From positions 62,001 through 126,000 of the forward strand of contig CACWXL010000004.1 in the NCBI GenBank assembly GCA_902764825.1: DNA of 64,000 nucleotides. Direction: 5' to 3'. The stretch comes from Oscillospiraceae bacterium. Lineage in GTDB: Bacteria; Bacillota; Clostridia; Saccharofermentanales; Saccharofermentanaceae. This document shows, piece after piece, positions 52,843-62,292 of this stretch. The notes under the pieces were generated by a model. It saw only the letters and a list, made by a program, of their open reading frames with translations. It was not told the origin of the DNA and searched no databases. The translations under genes were made by a program, and so were the position numbers. Position 1 is the first letter of the stretch. Every line of letters starts with the position of its first letter.

Positions 52843-52908
52843 TTTTGTCATTATCATTTTGTCACAGTATAGTCCATCGCGAAAGTTTTGTCAATTTCAT
52901 TTTGACAA
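52843..52908 (-). promoter_or_regulatory. Promoter and repeated operator of the HTH/nuclease pair
   Basis: Minus strand: -35 TTGACA (52894-52889), 17-base spacer, -10 TATACT (52871-52866). An inverted repeat TTGTCAA/TTGACAA (52888-52894 and 52902-52908, 7-base spacer) overlaps the -35. TTTTGTCA (plus strand) occurs at 52843, 52857 and 52886, spacing 14 and 29. Confidence 0.82.
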
Positions 52909-52962
52909 TTTATGCGGATTCATTTTAATGTATGTAAAAACTTTCCCTTAACACTCAGGATA

Positions 52963-53442
52963 TTAGAATTGCTCTGCCCCATCCTTGGAAAGCTTGGCAA
53001 AAGAATTGTGTCTTTTTATAAGTTCATAGACATCATTTACCTGGTTATCACCGATGACACAGATGTAGTCGCTGTTCTGATAATTCTGGACCACAACACC
53101 CTTAGGCGCATGCAGTTCGCCGGTTATCGGTTCCTTGTTTGAATCCAGGAAATTGATATATCTTTGCGTCTTTCCGAATCCCGACAAAGAAGAGACGGTA
53201 TTGACGTAAGCGATGTCTCTTACTTTCCACATCTTGAAAGTAGTGTCGCGGTTAACGACGACTTCCTTATAGTCCGTGATCATGACGCCTGCAGCGGCAT
53301 CAACAAACGGGTGCTGCTTTTTAAATTGCATTACGAAATCGTCGCCTGCTCTCCTTTTCCTGGATATTCCGGAAACACCGATAACGATCAGGACAACAGC
53401 CGCAGCTGCGAATGCGTATTTGAACAATGAATAATAATCCAT
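52963..53442 (-). CDS. Membrane-anchored hypothetical protein
   Basis: A 159-residue protein with an N-terminal transmembrane helix (residues ~8-27) followed by RKRRAG and a beta-rich soluble domain (ITDYKEVVVNRDTTFKMWKV). No family recognised. Divergent from the MutS-like gene. Confidence 0.65.
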   Translation of the reverse strand: MDYYSLFKYAFAAAAVVLIVIGVSGISRKRRAGDDFVMQFKKQHPFVDAAAGVMITDYKEVVVNRDTTFKMWKVRDIAYVNTVSSLSGFGKTQRYINFLDSNKEPITGELHAPKGVVVQNYQNSDYICVIGDNQVNDVYELIKRHNSFAKLSKDGAEQF

Positions 53443-53590
53443 AATATTTTCCCCAATAAAAGCGTATGCAAAGCCGACATACCGATACGATTATAACATG
53501 AAGGGCTAACCTCTACACAAAACAACCTACAATAATGATAGAATATAAAAGTTGGTTTAAGGAACGTTGGCATTTACGGGGATCAGACTT

Positions 53591-55147
53591 ATGGACATAC
53601 TCTTTTCGCAGGGTTCTTCAAAGAAGACAATAGCATTACCGAAGGAAACAATAAAAGATCTGGCATTAGAAGATATCGTTGCTTCCGCATGTTCCGTGAA
53701 GGAAGACCGTGAGAACGTAATGAAGATATTCTCGCAGATACCTTCCGAACCTGATGACATAAGATTCAGAAGCAGCATCGTTCAGGACCTGATCGGCAAT
53801 AAAGAACTGTGCGATAAGATAAGCAATTGCTCCCACGACATCATGGCACTCAAATACTACGGCGGAAGCTATAAGCAGATGAGGAGAAATGAGGTCAATC
53901 TCTATAACCTTTTGGAAGACATCAGAGAACTGATAGTTTTTACTAACGTAACCGAGAAGCTTGCATCCTGCCTCCATGAATACGAGATCAGATCTGAAGG
54001 TCTTATAAAGCTCCGCGAAGATCTTGATAAGACCGTAAACTCGGAAGACTTCTCCGCATTGAAGAAAGATCTGGAAGACATGAATAACGATCTGGGCGGC
54101 GTACAGGCAGCCTATATTGCCGTTAACTTCACGACTGATTTCAATATTGAAAACGTTGCAGCGATAGAATTCGTTCCTCATAAGCTTGTCTCTAAATACG
54201 GAGTTGTCGAGAGGCTCACAGCGATGAATCTGATCTCACCTTTCGAGACCGGAACCAAGCTCGGAAGAGTTCCCGATCCGCTTCTGCAGGCTATTGCTCC
54301 TAAGCTCCAGAGACACTTAAAGAAGCACTTCAGCGATATACAGAAGACATTTACCAAATATGCTGACTGCGATACCAAAGAGCTCACCGGAATGTACGAA
54401 GGCCTGATATTCTATCTTGCAATGGCAAGATTCGGCAGAGGTCTTAAAGACAAGGGTTTTGATCTCTGCTTCCCTGTTATCGATGAGAATGTAAGATTCG
54501 ACATCAAGGGCTTATACAATATAAGACTTGCGATAGACGGCGCGAAAGACATCGTCAAGAATGATTTCTCCTTCAAAGAAGACGAACGTATATTTATCCT
54601 CACAGGTCCTAACAGAGGCGGTAAGACGATAATCGAACAGGCCATAGGAATAGCTTCAGTCATGGCTTCACACGGACTGTTCGTTACTGCGGATTCTTTT
54701 ACCGGAATGCCTTTTACGAATATCCTTACGCACTTCCCGATAGATGAGAATCTTACGATCAATTACGGACGTCTCGGCGAGGAAGCCATCAGGGTCAAGG
54801 AGATCGTAAACCAGTCTGATTGCAACACTCTCATCCTCTTCAATGAGACTTATTCCACGACATCATCTTCAGACGGTGTCTACCTTGCAAGAGACCTCAT
54901 AAGGGTACTTAAGGAGAAGGGCACTTATGTCATCTTCAACACGCACCTTCACGATCTCGCTAAGGAGATCCCCGAGATGAACAAGTGGAACGGTCAGGGC
55001 GACATCGTAAGCATCATCATGGAACGCAAAGACGATAAGAACACGTTCCTGTTAAAGCGTGCCGAACCTGACTGCTGCTCTTATGCCAGAGATATTGCTC
55101 TCAAGTATGGCATCACTTACGAGCAGATGTCGGATAAAGAGACTTAA
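53591..55147 (+). CDS. MutS-like ATPase, paralogue 2
   Basis: About 518 residues, colinear with 35389-37101: Walker A TGPNRGGKTI (~residue 340), DENLTINYGRLGEEAIRVKEI, Walker B LILFNETYSTTSS, and FNTHLHDLA. It too lacks the mismatch-recognition domain. GGGGAT 9 bases before the ATG at 53591 is preferred; a TTG at 53567 is possible. The two copies are distinct in sequence outside the ATPase motifs, so they are old duplicates or separate subfamilies. Its end overlaps the convergent membrane gene by 4 bases. Confidence 0.85.
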   Translation: MDILFSQGSSKKTIALPKETIKDLALEDIVASACSVKEDRENVMKIFSQIPSEPDDIRFRSSIVQDLIGNKELCDKISNCSHDIMALKYYGGSYKQMRRNEVNLYNLLEDIRELIVFTNVTEKLASCLHEYEIRSEGLIKLREDLDKTVNSEDFSALKKDLEDMNNDLGGVQAAYIAVNFTTDFNIENVAAIEFVPHKLVSKYGVVERLTAMNLISPFETGTKLGRVPDPLLQAIAPKLQRHLKKHFSDIQKTFTKYADCDTKELTGMYEGLIFYLAMARFGRGLKDKGFDLCFPVIDENVRFDIKGLYNIRLAIDGAKDIVKNDFSFKEDERIFILTGPNRGGKTIIEQAIGIASVMASHGLFVTADSFTGMPFTNILTHFPIDENLTINYGRLGEEAIRVKEIVNQSDCNTLILFNETYSTTSSSDGVYLARDLIRVLKEKGTYVIFNTHLHDLAKEIPEMNKWNGQGDIVSIIMERKDDKNTFLLKRAEPDCCSYARDIALKYGITYEQMSDKET

Positions 55148-55797
55148 CTCTTAAGCAGGATTTCCAAAACGTATACCTTGATGGCATCCTGATTTTTGAT
55201 GATATAGTTCTCAAGGCTTGCCCTGTTAAACTGATTTGAAGTCGGTTCTTCTGTTCTGCCGCCATCAGTTGCCGGTGCAGGTTCCATTTCAGGCCAGCGG
55301 CTATCCACGGAAAGATCAGCAAAAATGATGATATTGTCCTTGAGGAATACCATCTTATATATCGCTGCATCATCAACATAGGGTTCATCGGATTTGAAAT
55401 ATCCGTTGCAGTCCCGGAAATTCGAATTATATGTTTTGTACTCTTTCTTGAGATTTAAATACTCTATTTCAGCATCTGCTTCGCTGTCGTAAACTTCGAA
55501 ATGCATATAATCCACAGGCTTATCCAATCCCATGATCCTGTAGATGCTAAGAAATACTGTACCGTCGTTCTTCGAGCTTTTCGCGATATTCCAGTTATCA
55601 AGAACGTCTCTCATCTCTCCATGATCGAGATCGTATTCTGTGGCGTACTTCTGCACGTGATCCCTGCCATTTGATCTCATGTCTTTTGCCAGAAAATACG
55701 GATAAAGCACAACCATTGCAAGGGCGATCACGGAAAGGATGCTTGCGCCGATCCCTATATACAAAGCAGTCCTGATCTTCCTGTTACTATGTCCCAT
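55144..55797 (-). CDS. Single-pass membrane protein, unknown
   Basis: About 217 residues: transmembrane helix (~residues 9-33), then an extracytoplasmic domain (YEVYDSEADAEIEYLNLKKEY-like, with VFLKDNIIIFADLSVD) and a Pro/Thr-rich linker. Not recognised. GGAGGGATAT directly before ATG 55797 fixes the start. Confidence 0.7.
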   Translation of the reverse strand: MGHSNRKIRTALYIGIGASILSVIALAMVVLYPYFLAKDMRSNGRDHVQKYATEYDLDHGEMRDVLDNWNIAKSSKNDGTVFLSIYRIMGLDKPVDYMHFEVYDSEADAEIEYLNLKKEYKTYNSNFRDCNGYFKSDEPYVDDAAIYKMVFLKDNIIIFADLSVDSRWPEMEPAPATDGGRTEEPTSNQFNRASLENYIIKNQDAIKVYVLEILLKS

Positions 55798-55941
55798 ATA
55801 TCCCTCCGGGAATGAAAGTCTTTGCCTTATATACAATTTGACAATGTAAAATGTTGCAAAATTCCCACAAAATAGGCCAAAACCTTTGATAGTATAGTTT
55901 TCGAAGTTATCTTATATGGGGATATAAGGAGAGTCGTTATC

Positions 55942-58332
55942 ATGAACAGAAAAGTTTTGAAGGCTGTTTCTGCACTATTGGCAGTATCGGTCGTGCTGCC
56001 GTTTGCAGCATGCGGCAGGAAAAAATCCGATTACAAGGAAAAACGGAGCGGCAAGAAGATCACTGCAGATACACCCTGGTATGACTGCAGTTCCTACGTT
56101 GTAGACGCTCCGGTCGACAAGTCAAGGAAGCTGGATCAACTCGAAATGAGCCTTCTCAGCTGTGATGAGAAGAGGATCCTTGTATGGTCCGGCGGATTAT
56201 ACGGCTTCCAGGGAAACGGGGACTTTGATCCTGATACTTCATTTGAGCGGTTCGAGATCATAACCGTAATCGACAGGGCGACAAGCAGCACCATCCGCAC
56301 GATCGACCTTCTGAAGTTTCTTAAAGAAGATGAACGGTTCGAGACTGTTACGGCTTCCGGCAGCCAGATAAAGATCAGGTACCGCAGCATCATGGATACC
56401 GGTTCAGGTTATTACGTGAAGACCATTGATGCAGATACCGGCAATGAGTCGGGTCAGGATCAGTATATGCAGGATACTAACGCCAACATCCAGATGTTTC
56501 ATTTAGGGAGCTGCGATATTCAGACAGAATTCTTCTCTGTCCCGGATACTGAGGACTGCGGTTATCACCTTCTTGTGTCGGGATCTGACGGTAATTCAAG
56601 AACCGCAGAGCTTGTTGAAGCGGATCATGAAATAAATCACTTACGATTCATCGTTCTTGAGAATGAGACCACCGCGCTCATTTCTGCAACGACTGATTCG
56701 GAAGATAGTTTTTATAAACTCGATCTCGGATCTCTAGCTATAACAAGAGCAGATCCCAAAGATTACACATGGCTTAATGAGTATATTTCGAACTTTGATT
56801 ACAGTAATGAGGCAGGTCCTCTTTACAGCATGAAGAAGACCGGCATTTATAAATTGGACTTTGCACAGAAAAAAGCCGTCGAGGCTTTCAATTACAGTTA
56901 CTGCGGCATCAACACGGATTCGCTTGCAGGATCGGAATTGGCATATCTCGGTAATGACTCGGCAGTTTTTACAAGCCGCCCTTCTACATACGGAGTCTTC
57001 GACGATGATATCGAACCGGTAAGATTCGAAGTTTTCGATTTTAAGAAGGCCGGCAAAAATCCTCATGAAGGAAAGACCATCCTCGAAATGTATGCCGGCG
57101 ACTATATGATCAGCCCGGTCATAGGCGATGCTGTCCTCGAATTCAACGCCAAGAACGGGAAATACTTTATCGAGATCACAGACCGTTTCGACCAGTCTGA
57201 CGCAGAATTAAGTTCTGCAAGCAGCGTGGATGAGGCATATAAGGCTGAACTGAGTCTGAATGCGAAGAAAAGCTCATATCTAGCTTCTGCCATCGCCGGC
57301 GGAGACGGACCAGACATCCTTTTGGATACATCTGCTCTTGCCCAGTTAAACAGCGACAAATACCTTGCTGATCTGACACCTTATATCGGCACACCGGATC
57401 AGTCAAAGTATTTCAACAACATCATCGACTGCTATAAAGTCGACGGTAAGATCTATAATCTGCCCGTCGAATTCAGCATCTACGGAATTCAAACGAGACA
57501 TGACATCGATTCTTTCTCAAACATCGGCTTTACAACATCCGAATACAAGGAATTCCTGAACAAGACACTTAACGGCAGAGACGTCATTTCCAACGGTCAG
57601 GCATGCTATTTCGCAAGGCTCTTCAATGCCATGCGTGAGAAGTTCATCGTAGACGGCAAAGCGGATTTCACGGTCCCTGAATTTGCCGAGCTTGCCAGAT
57701 TCGTTAAAGACAATGTTCACGAGAAATCGGATACGAATAATGATTATGAAGGTTATACGCTTTTCGACGCTAACACTTACATGGCATTCGGGACAAGAGA
57801 TCTATCCTTATATGGCACAAGCTCATATTTTTACTATATGGTGGAACTGGGGAGCGCAGAACGCGTAATGGGCATACCCTCCACTGACGGCCGCGGTCCT
57901 TTGGTCAGCGCTAACTCATCCGTTGCCGTGTCTGCTCATGCCACAGACATCGATGCCTGCGGCGAATTCGTAAAGCTTCTCTTAAGTGATGACATCCAGT
58001 TCAAGTTTGCGAAAACATCAAGCTTCACACTTAACCGTCAGGCATTCCGTGAATCATCCAAGGCAGATGTCGATTTTGCGAACACAGACAACTTCTACAG
58101 AAACTTCCCCGGAATGGACGTCATCCATTATCACATCACCTTCTCCGAAAAGAACATAGATGACATGGAGAAGATAATCCTGAGCTGCACACACAGCAAA
58201 TCGGAAGACGGTGCCGTCAGCATCATCCTGATCGAAGAAATGCCCGCGTACTTCTTAGGCCAGAAGGATCTGGATTCAGTAATAAAGGTAGCTCAGAACA
58301 GAGTCCAAAAAGTTTTAGACGAACGTAAATAA
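55942..58332 (+). CDS. Giant solute-binding lipoprotein, paralogue C
   Basis: A 796-residue paralogue of 17824-20199 and 20341-22707. Signal and lipobox (PFAACGR), ADTPWYD motif, beta-rich N-terminal half, solute-binding C-terminal half (AVLEFNAKNGKYFIEI, YNLPVEFSIYGIQ, GEFVKLLLSDDIQ) and the near-identical closing EEMPAYFLGQKDLD...RVQKVLDERK. The closest match is paralogue A. AGGAG lies about 12 bases before the ATG. No transporter genes adjoin. Confidence 0.85.
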   Translation: MNRKVLKAVSALLAVSVVLPFAACGRKKSDYKEKRSGKKITADTPWYDCSSYVVDAPVDKSRKLDQLEMSLLSCDEKRILVWSGGLYGFQGNGDFDPDTSFERFEIITVIDRATSSTIRTIDLLKFLKEDERFETVTASGSQIKIRYRSIMDTGSGYYVKTIDADTGNESGQDQYMQDTNANIQMFHLGSCDIQTEFFSVPDTEDCGYHLLVSGSDGNSRTAELVEADHEINHLRFIVLENETTALISATTDSEDSFYKLDLGSLAITRADPKDYTWLNEYISNFDYSNEAGPLYSMKKTGIYKLDFAQKKAVEAFNYSYCGINTDSLAGSELAYLGNDSAVFTSRPSTYGVFDDDIEPVRFEVFDFKKAGKNPHEGKTILEMYAGDYMISPVIGDAVLEFNAKNGKYFIEITDRFDQSDAELSSASSVDEAYKAELSLNAKKSSYLASAIAGGDGPDILLDTSALAQLNSDKYLADLTPYIGTPDQSKYFNNIIDCYKVDGKIYNLPVEFSIYGIQTRHDIDSFSNIGFTTSEYKEFLNKTLNGRDVISNGQACYFARLFNAMREKFIVDGKADFTVPEFAELARFVKDNVHEKSDTNNDYEGYTLFDANTYMAFGTRDLSLYGTSSYFYYMVELGSAERVMGIPSTDGRGPLVSANSSVAVSAHATDIDACGEFVKLLLSDDIQFKFAKTSSFTLNRQAFRESSKADVDFANTDNFYRNFPGMDVIHYHITFSEKNIDDMEKIILSCTHSKSEDGAVSIILIEEMPAYFLGQKDLDSVIKVAQNRVQKVLDERK

Positions 58333-58338
58333 AGCTTT

Positions 58339-58595
58339 GTGTCAGATTTGTTGCCTTTGTTTTCCACACAGGAGCGCGCAGAAGAGTTTTTCGAAAAGGC
58401 CGGCCGTGCAGGACACTTGCTTATATATTCCGAATTTCACGACGTGCTGGCAACGACAAGGGCTGTAAACAAAGGAAAAACGCCCGTAAAGATCGGAGCA
58501 GCGGTGCACCCAAAGAAGACGTCGGCAAGATCTCATTAGAATGCACTTGCTTTATGGCAATTGTGGATGACGACTCTTTCGCGATTGCAGCATAA
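58339..58595 (+). pseudogene. Small frameshifted ORF remnant
   Basis: A 66-residue frame from a GTG at 58339 (FSTQERAEEFFEKAGRAGHL looks protein-like) ends at 58539. A second frame then carries PKEDVGKISLECTCFMAIVD and stops at 58595. Together they look like one short gene broken by a shift near 58490-58520. No family is recognised. Confidence 0.35.
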
Positions 58596-58614
58596 AAATC
58601 AGACTATCTGATGA

Positions 58615-58656
58615 AAAAAATAAGATATCCCGCACATCAAGTGCGGGATATTTTTT
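58615..58656. terminator. Bidirectional intrinsic terminator
   Basis: ATATCCCGCAC (58625-58635) and GTGCGGGATAT (58641-58651) form a perfect 11-bp stem with a 5-base loop, T run on the plus side and A-rich run (AAAAAAATAA) on the other, so it serves both convergent genes. Confidence 0.93.
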
Positions 58657-58660
58657 CAGC

Positions 58661-60949
58661 TTACAGTTTTATCAACGCGCGTTCCCAGGAAGTTAAAGCT
58701 GGCCAATTGGTCGTATCAAATTCCTGCCTTATCGCCCGCCTTATCTCATCAATCTTTGCCCTGCACTCTTCTGTCAGGCCATCCGGTTTCTGCTCAGTCA
58801 TAGTAAACAGCATCATATATTCATAAGTTAATACTCTGTCATTTGCGGATGAATAAAGAGCGCCTTTATCAAGAAAATAATCCATATTGGTTTTTCTCTC
58901 ATAGTCATACAGTTTATTAAGCTCTCCGTATTCAAGATATTTAAAACCTTTGTAGTTTTTGGACGTCCAGTCACTCTCAGTCACAGCAGGCTTTTCGTAA
59001 TACCTGTTTTTCAATGCCATTACTCTCTCTGTTGCACGCCAGATATCACAGACCAGCTGAGCTTCAGCAGCAGAGACCTCGCCATGAAACTGCACAAGGA
59101 TTTTTTCAGCACCGGGGTAACCAACTACATTATAGAAATCCAAGTCTTCATAACTCACATTCACATAAAACAGAAGATAACTTTTACCGTTCGAATAATA
59201 ATACCTTGGCAAATCTTGATCGAGAGGTCCGGAATAAAGGCAGATGACAATGCCATCGTAAAACTCAAACAACAGCTGATCGAAATAGTCCTTAGGATAA
59301 TACGAAAGGACTCTGGAGATTTTATTCAACGTGTTGGTGATATCTTCCGGATTACTGGCTGTAAACTTTTCATAAGGCATAACATCTTCCGGCTTCAGAT
59401 CATCAAACCAAAAATACACGCCATGTTTGTTGCCCAGAGTTTCGGCCTGTTTATATTGAATAGTCAATTCGGGATTCTTGCCCACTACCTTCTGATTATG
59501 AGCTTCAGAGTTGTCGTTATATAATTTGCTGACTACTGCATCAGCCTCTTCTTTGGAAAGTTTTTCCTGGCTTTTGAGCTTTTTGGGTGCCCAGGATTTT
59601 ACTAATTCGACTCCTTTAACTGATTTCTTTTCAAAATCGTAATCAAAGATTGCAGAAGATAAAACTATCCTGTCATTTTTATCAAATGTATAGTACATGG
59701 TTACAAGTTTAAGTTCACCGTCGTAAAAGAAAGGATATGGTTTTACCAGGAACTCAATATCCTGATTTCCGGCTTTCTTTCTGGCCGCCTTAAGCAATGA
59801 CTTTGTTTCTTTATTAGATTCCTTGGTAACCTTGGTTATAAAGTCCTTGTAATCAGTAGGTATTTCATTTATGTTTTTCTTATCCATACCGGCTATGATT
59901 CTGCAGAATTTTGCATCCTTCTCGTAGTCAGGCCCGATTTTCTGCGTATACAATCTGATCAGGACTTCTCTCGGATCAATATACATGGAACGGTCATACA
60001 TTCCATCTTCAGTTTTTGTTGTTCTTAATACACGGATTATATCTTCATCGCTGAACCCGTTCTCCCTCAGTAAATAGCAGAACTTAACGCCTGTATCATG
60101 ACTGAAATACATGTCATCTACAGTTTCTTTACCAAATAAGTATTCCAACCCAACCAGAAACTCTACTGCAGTAGGATTCTCGTCCATACCCGATTTGCTA
60201 AAGTATTCTGTCTTATATTTTTCAGCACCCCCCTCAACAAAATACGTAACATCAGAAGCGTAGTAATAGTCAAAATCTTCGAACTGATACCAAACTGATT
60301 CCGGATAACACTTAAACGAGCGGTCCTTCATCATGAAAACTTCGCCTGCTTCTCCATCAATCGCGGCATCAATGAAATGCATGAGTTCGTGATATATGAC
60401 CAGGTCATTGTATTGTTCTCCCCAGTCTTTTAAATTATCCGCGTTAAGATTTACGTAATCTCTGAAAAGTGCTCCCGCATACTCATCAGAACGGACTGTA
60501 TATATTCCCAGAGAACCAAGCTTTCCTATGAAATAGTCTTCTTTTCCGCTCTTAATATGATCGGCAACAACGGGGAAAAACTTGTACAGATAATTCCTGT
60601 ATTCCAGAACTCCTGCATTAGACATTACGGCTTCAGAATACCTGAGGAAGAACGCATACTTTCCTCTAAGATCTTCTTTGGACAGACCTGCTTCTTCAGC
60701 TATCCTCAGGGCTTCAGGTTCGGCTTCACTGTCAGACAAAGGAGCCGGCGTCGGAGACGGAACAGGCGTTATTGTAGCGGCCGGCAAAGTATTGGCCGTG
60801 CTCGCACCAGGTTCGGACTCAGTTTGATCTACACCTGATTCTTCTTTTTCCGGGAAAACTCCCTGGCATCCGCTCAATGCGAGCGATCCAAACAGGATTG
60901 CGGCAGCCAGAGTAAAACACTGCAATTTAAGATAAGCGTTCCTGATCAT
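58661..60949 (-). CDS. Secreted zinc metallopeptidase-like lipoprotein
   Basis: A 762-residue lipoprotein: lipobox (LALSGC, residue ~28), Pro/Thr/Ser linker (~45-72), then a domain with HELMH at 187-191 and VEGGAEKY near 238-245, the pattern of a gluzincin zinc site (HExxH plus a downstream Glu). The C-terminal ~400 residues are unrecognised, including a repeated beta/alpha region. It should act outside the membrane on proteins or peptides; catalytic competence is probable but unproved. Monocistronic, terminated by 58615-58656. Confidence 0.75.
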   Translation of the reverse strand: MIRNAYLKLQCFTLAAAILFGSLALSGCQGVFPEKEESGVDQTESEPGASTANTLPAATITPVPSPTPAPLSDSEAEPEALRIAEEAGLSKEDLRGKYAFFLRYSEAVMSNAGVLEYRNYLYKFFPVVADHIKSGKEDYFIGKLGSLGIYTVRSDEYAGALFRDYVNLNADNLKDWGEQYNDLVIYHELMHFIDAAIDGEAGEVFMMKDRSFKCYPESVWYQFEDFDYYYASDVTYFVEGGAEKYKTEYFSKSGMDENPTAVEFLVGLEYLFGKETVDDMYFSHDTGVKFCYLLRENGFSDEDIIRVLRTTKTEDGMYDRSMYIDPREVLIRLYTQKIGPDYEKDAKFCRIIAGMDKKNINEIPTDYKDFITKVTKESNKETKSLLKAARKKAGNQDIEFLVKPYPFFYDGELKLVTMYYTFDKNDRIVLSSAIFDYDFEKKSVKGVELVKSWAPKKLKSQEKLSKEEADAVVSKLYNDNSEAHNQKVVGKNPELTIQYKQAETLGNKHGVYFWFDDLKPEDVMPYEKFTASNPEDITNTLNKISRVLSYYPKDYFDQLLFEFYDGIVICLYSGPLDQDLPRYYYSNGKSYLLFYVNVSYEDLDFYNVVGYPGAEKILVQFHGEVSAAEAQLVCDIWRATERVMALKNRYYEKPAVTESDWTSKNYKGFKYLEYGELNKLYDYERKTNMDYFLDKGALYSSANDRVLTYEYMMLFTMTEQKPDGLTEECRAKIDEIRRAIRQEFDTTNWPALTSWERALIKL

Positions 60950-61019
60950 TTTTTGTCCCCCAACAATAAGATCACTTACACGAAAACTGTTCAGATAATT
61001 TAATTATATATAAAGATTC

Positions 61020-62132
61020 TTACAGGTGAAGAACAAAATACAATGCCAGAAGTATAGCAAGGAAGATGATGTTTACGACAGTAAACGCGCCTATGTAGCT
61101 GATGCTCTTTTCTTTTGCTTTGGGGAGCGCAGCGTGGAACTTGTATGTTATAAGGCTTGCCATGCTCGCGATGAGGGTTCCGAGGCCGCCTAAGTTGGTG
61201 CCGATCACAAGAGCGTCACCGTTGTCCGTAAATACCGACAGAAGGATCGCTGCAGGAACGTTGCTTATTACCTGTGAAGATGCGATCGCAGTGATCGCAG
61301 GTGACTTCTCGACGATCTTGGAGATAGTCTCGTAAACGATCTCGATCCTTCCCATATTGCCTACGAAAACGAAGAAGAATACGAACGTGATAAGGAGCGT
61401 GTAGTCAACGCCCTTGAATGCTTTTCGATCCATTATGAGCATCGCGATGATCATGATGCCAAGTACGATATAGTATTCGATGACCTTCAATACGACAAGG
61501 AGGCTCAAGACAAAGAGCACGATGCAGACCGCGAGCCTGATGCCGGAGATCTTCTTTTGCTCCTGCTCCTTCCCGTGCTGTATCTTCATGTCCTTGCAAA
61601 GGACGAATACCGCGATAGTAACGAGCACCAGAGAGCACAGTGAATAAGGCAGCACGAGCGTTAGGAAGTGCCCCATCTCCATGTTGTAATGCGTGTAAAG
61701 ATAGATGTTCTGAGGATTTCCGATCGGCGTCTGCATGCTTCCCAGATTGGTCGCAACAGTCATTAATATCAGAGTGAACGTCAGTGTCTTCCTGTCGTCA
61801 AATGACTTCATAAGCGCAATCGCGAAAGGCACGAGAGTTACGAGCGTTACGTCATTCGTGAGGATCATTCCTAGGAAGAACGAGAGCCAGACTAATATCA
61901 GCGACACGAGGCGCGATGAATGGACTTTGGACAGGAGCTTATTCGTGAGCTTGTCGAAGACTCCTAATATTACGAGTTCGGATACGACGATCATCATGCA
62001 GAAAAGGATCGAGAGCACCCTGAAATCAACGTAGCCGATATATTCCTTATCCGGATGCACGAAGAAACAGGATACTATTGCAAGTATTCCTGAGATGAAT
62101 AAGACCGGATCTTTCTTGATTCTTTCTAACAT
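61020..62132 (-). CDS. SLC13/ArsB-family anion permease
   Basis: About 370 residues, ~10-11 transmembrane helices, with the ion transporter-superfamily repeats: TNDVTLVTLVPFAIAL and VISNVPAAILLSVF, and a TPIGNPQNIYLY loop typical of the ArsB/NhaD/CitM group. It moves an anion or sodium-coupled dicarboxylate; the substrate is not determinable. The ATG at 62132 is preferred to a GTG at 62150 with no clear site. Confidence 0.85.
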   Translation of the reverse strand: MLERIKKDPVLFISGILAIVSCFFVHPDKEYIGYVDFRVLSILFCMMIVVSELVILGVFDKLTNKLLSKVHSSRLVSLILVWLSFFLGMILTNDVTLVTLVPFAIALMKSFDDRKTLTFTLILMTVATNLGSMQTPIGNPQNIYLYTHYNMEMGHFLTLVLPYSLCSLVLVTIAVFVLCKDMKIQHGKEQEQKKISGIRLAVCIVLFVLSLLVVLKVIEYYIVLGIMIIAMLIMDRKAFKGVDYTLLITFVFFFVFVGNMGRIEIVYETISKIVEKSPAITAIASSQVISNVPAAILLSVFTDNGDALVIGTNLGGLGTLIASMASLITYKFHAALPKAKEKSISYIGAFTVVNIIFLAILLALYFVLHL

Positions 62133-62225
62133 AGCGACACGATTGTACACCTTAAATCAAGATATGTCGCTTGTGAAATATGACAATCTCGTAAAAGCGC
62201 TTGTTTCAAGCTTCCCCCATCCCGG

Positions 62226-62266
62226 TTAAGGATTTGTTGCCTTCTAGGCGGACAAAAAGAGCAACA
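62226..62266. repeat. Dispersed 41-bp hairpin repeat, copy 2
   Basis: Matches 15087-15127 at 36 of 41 positions. Stem halves TGTTGCCTT and AAGAGCAACA are conserved; the loop differs. AGAGCAACA occurs twice in tandem here (62258-62266 and 62270-62278). Confidence 0.75.
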
Positions 62267-62292
62267 CAGAGAGCAACATGACCAATGTTGCC

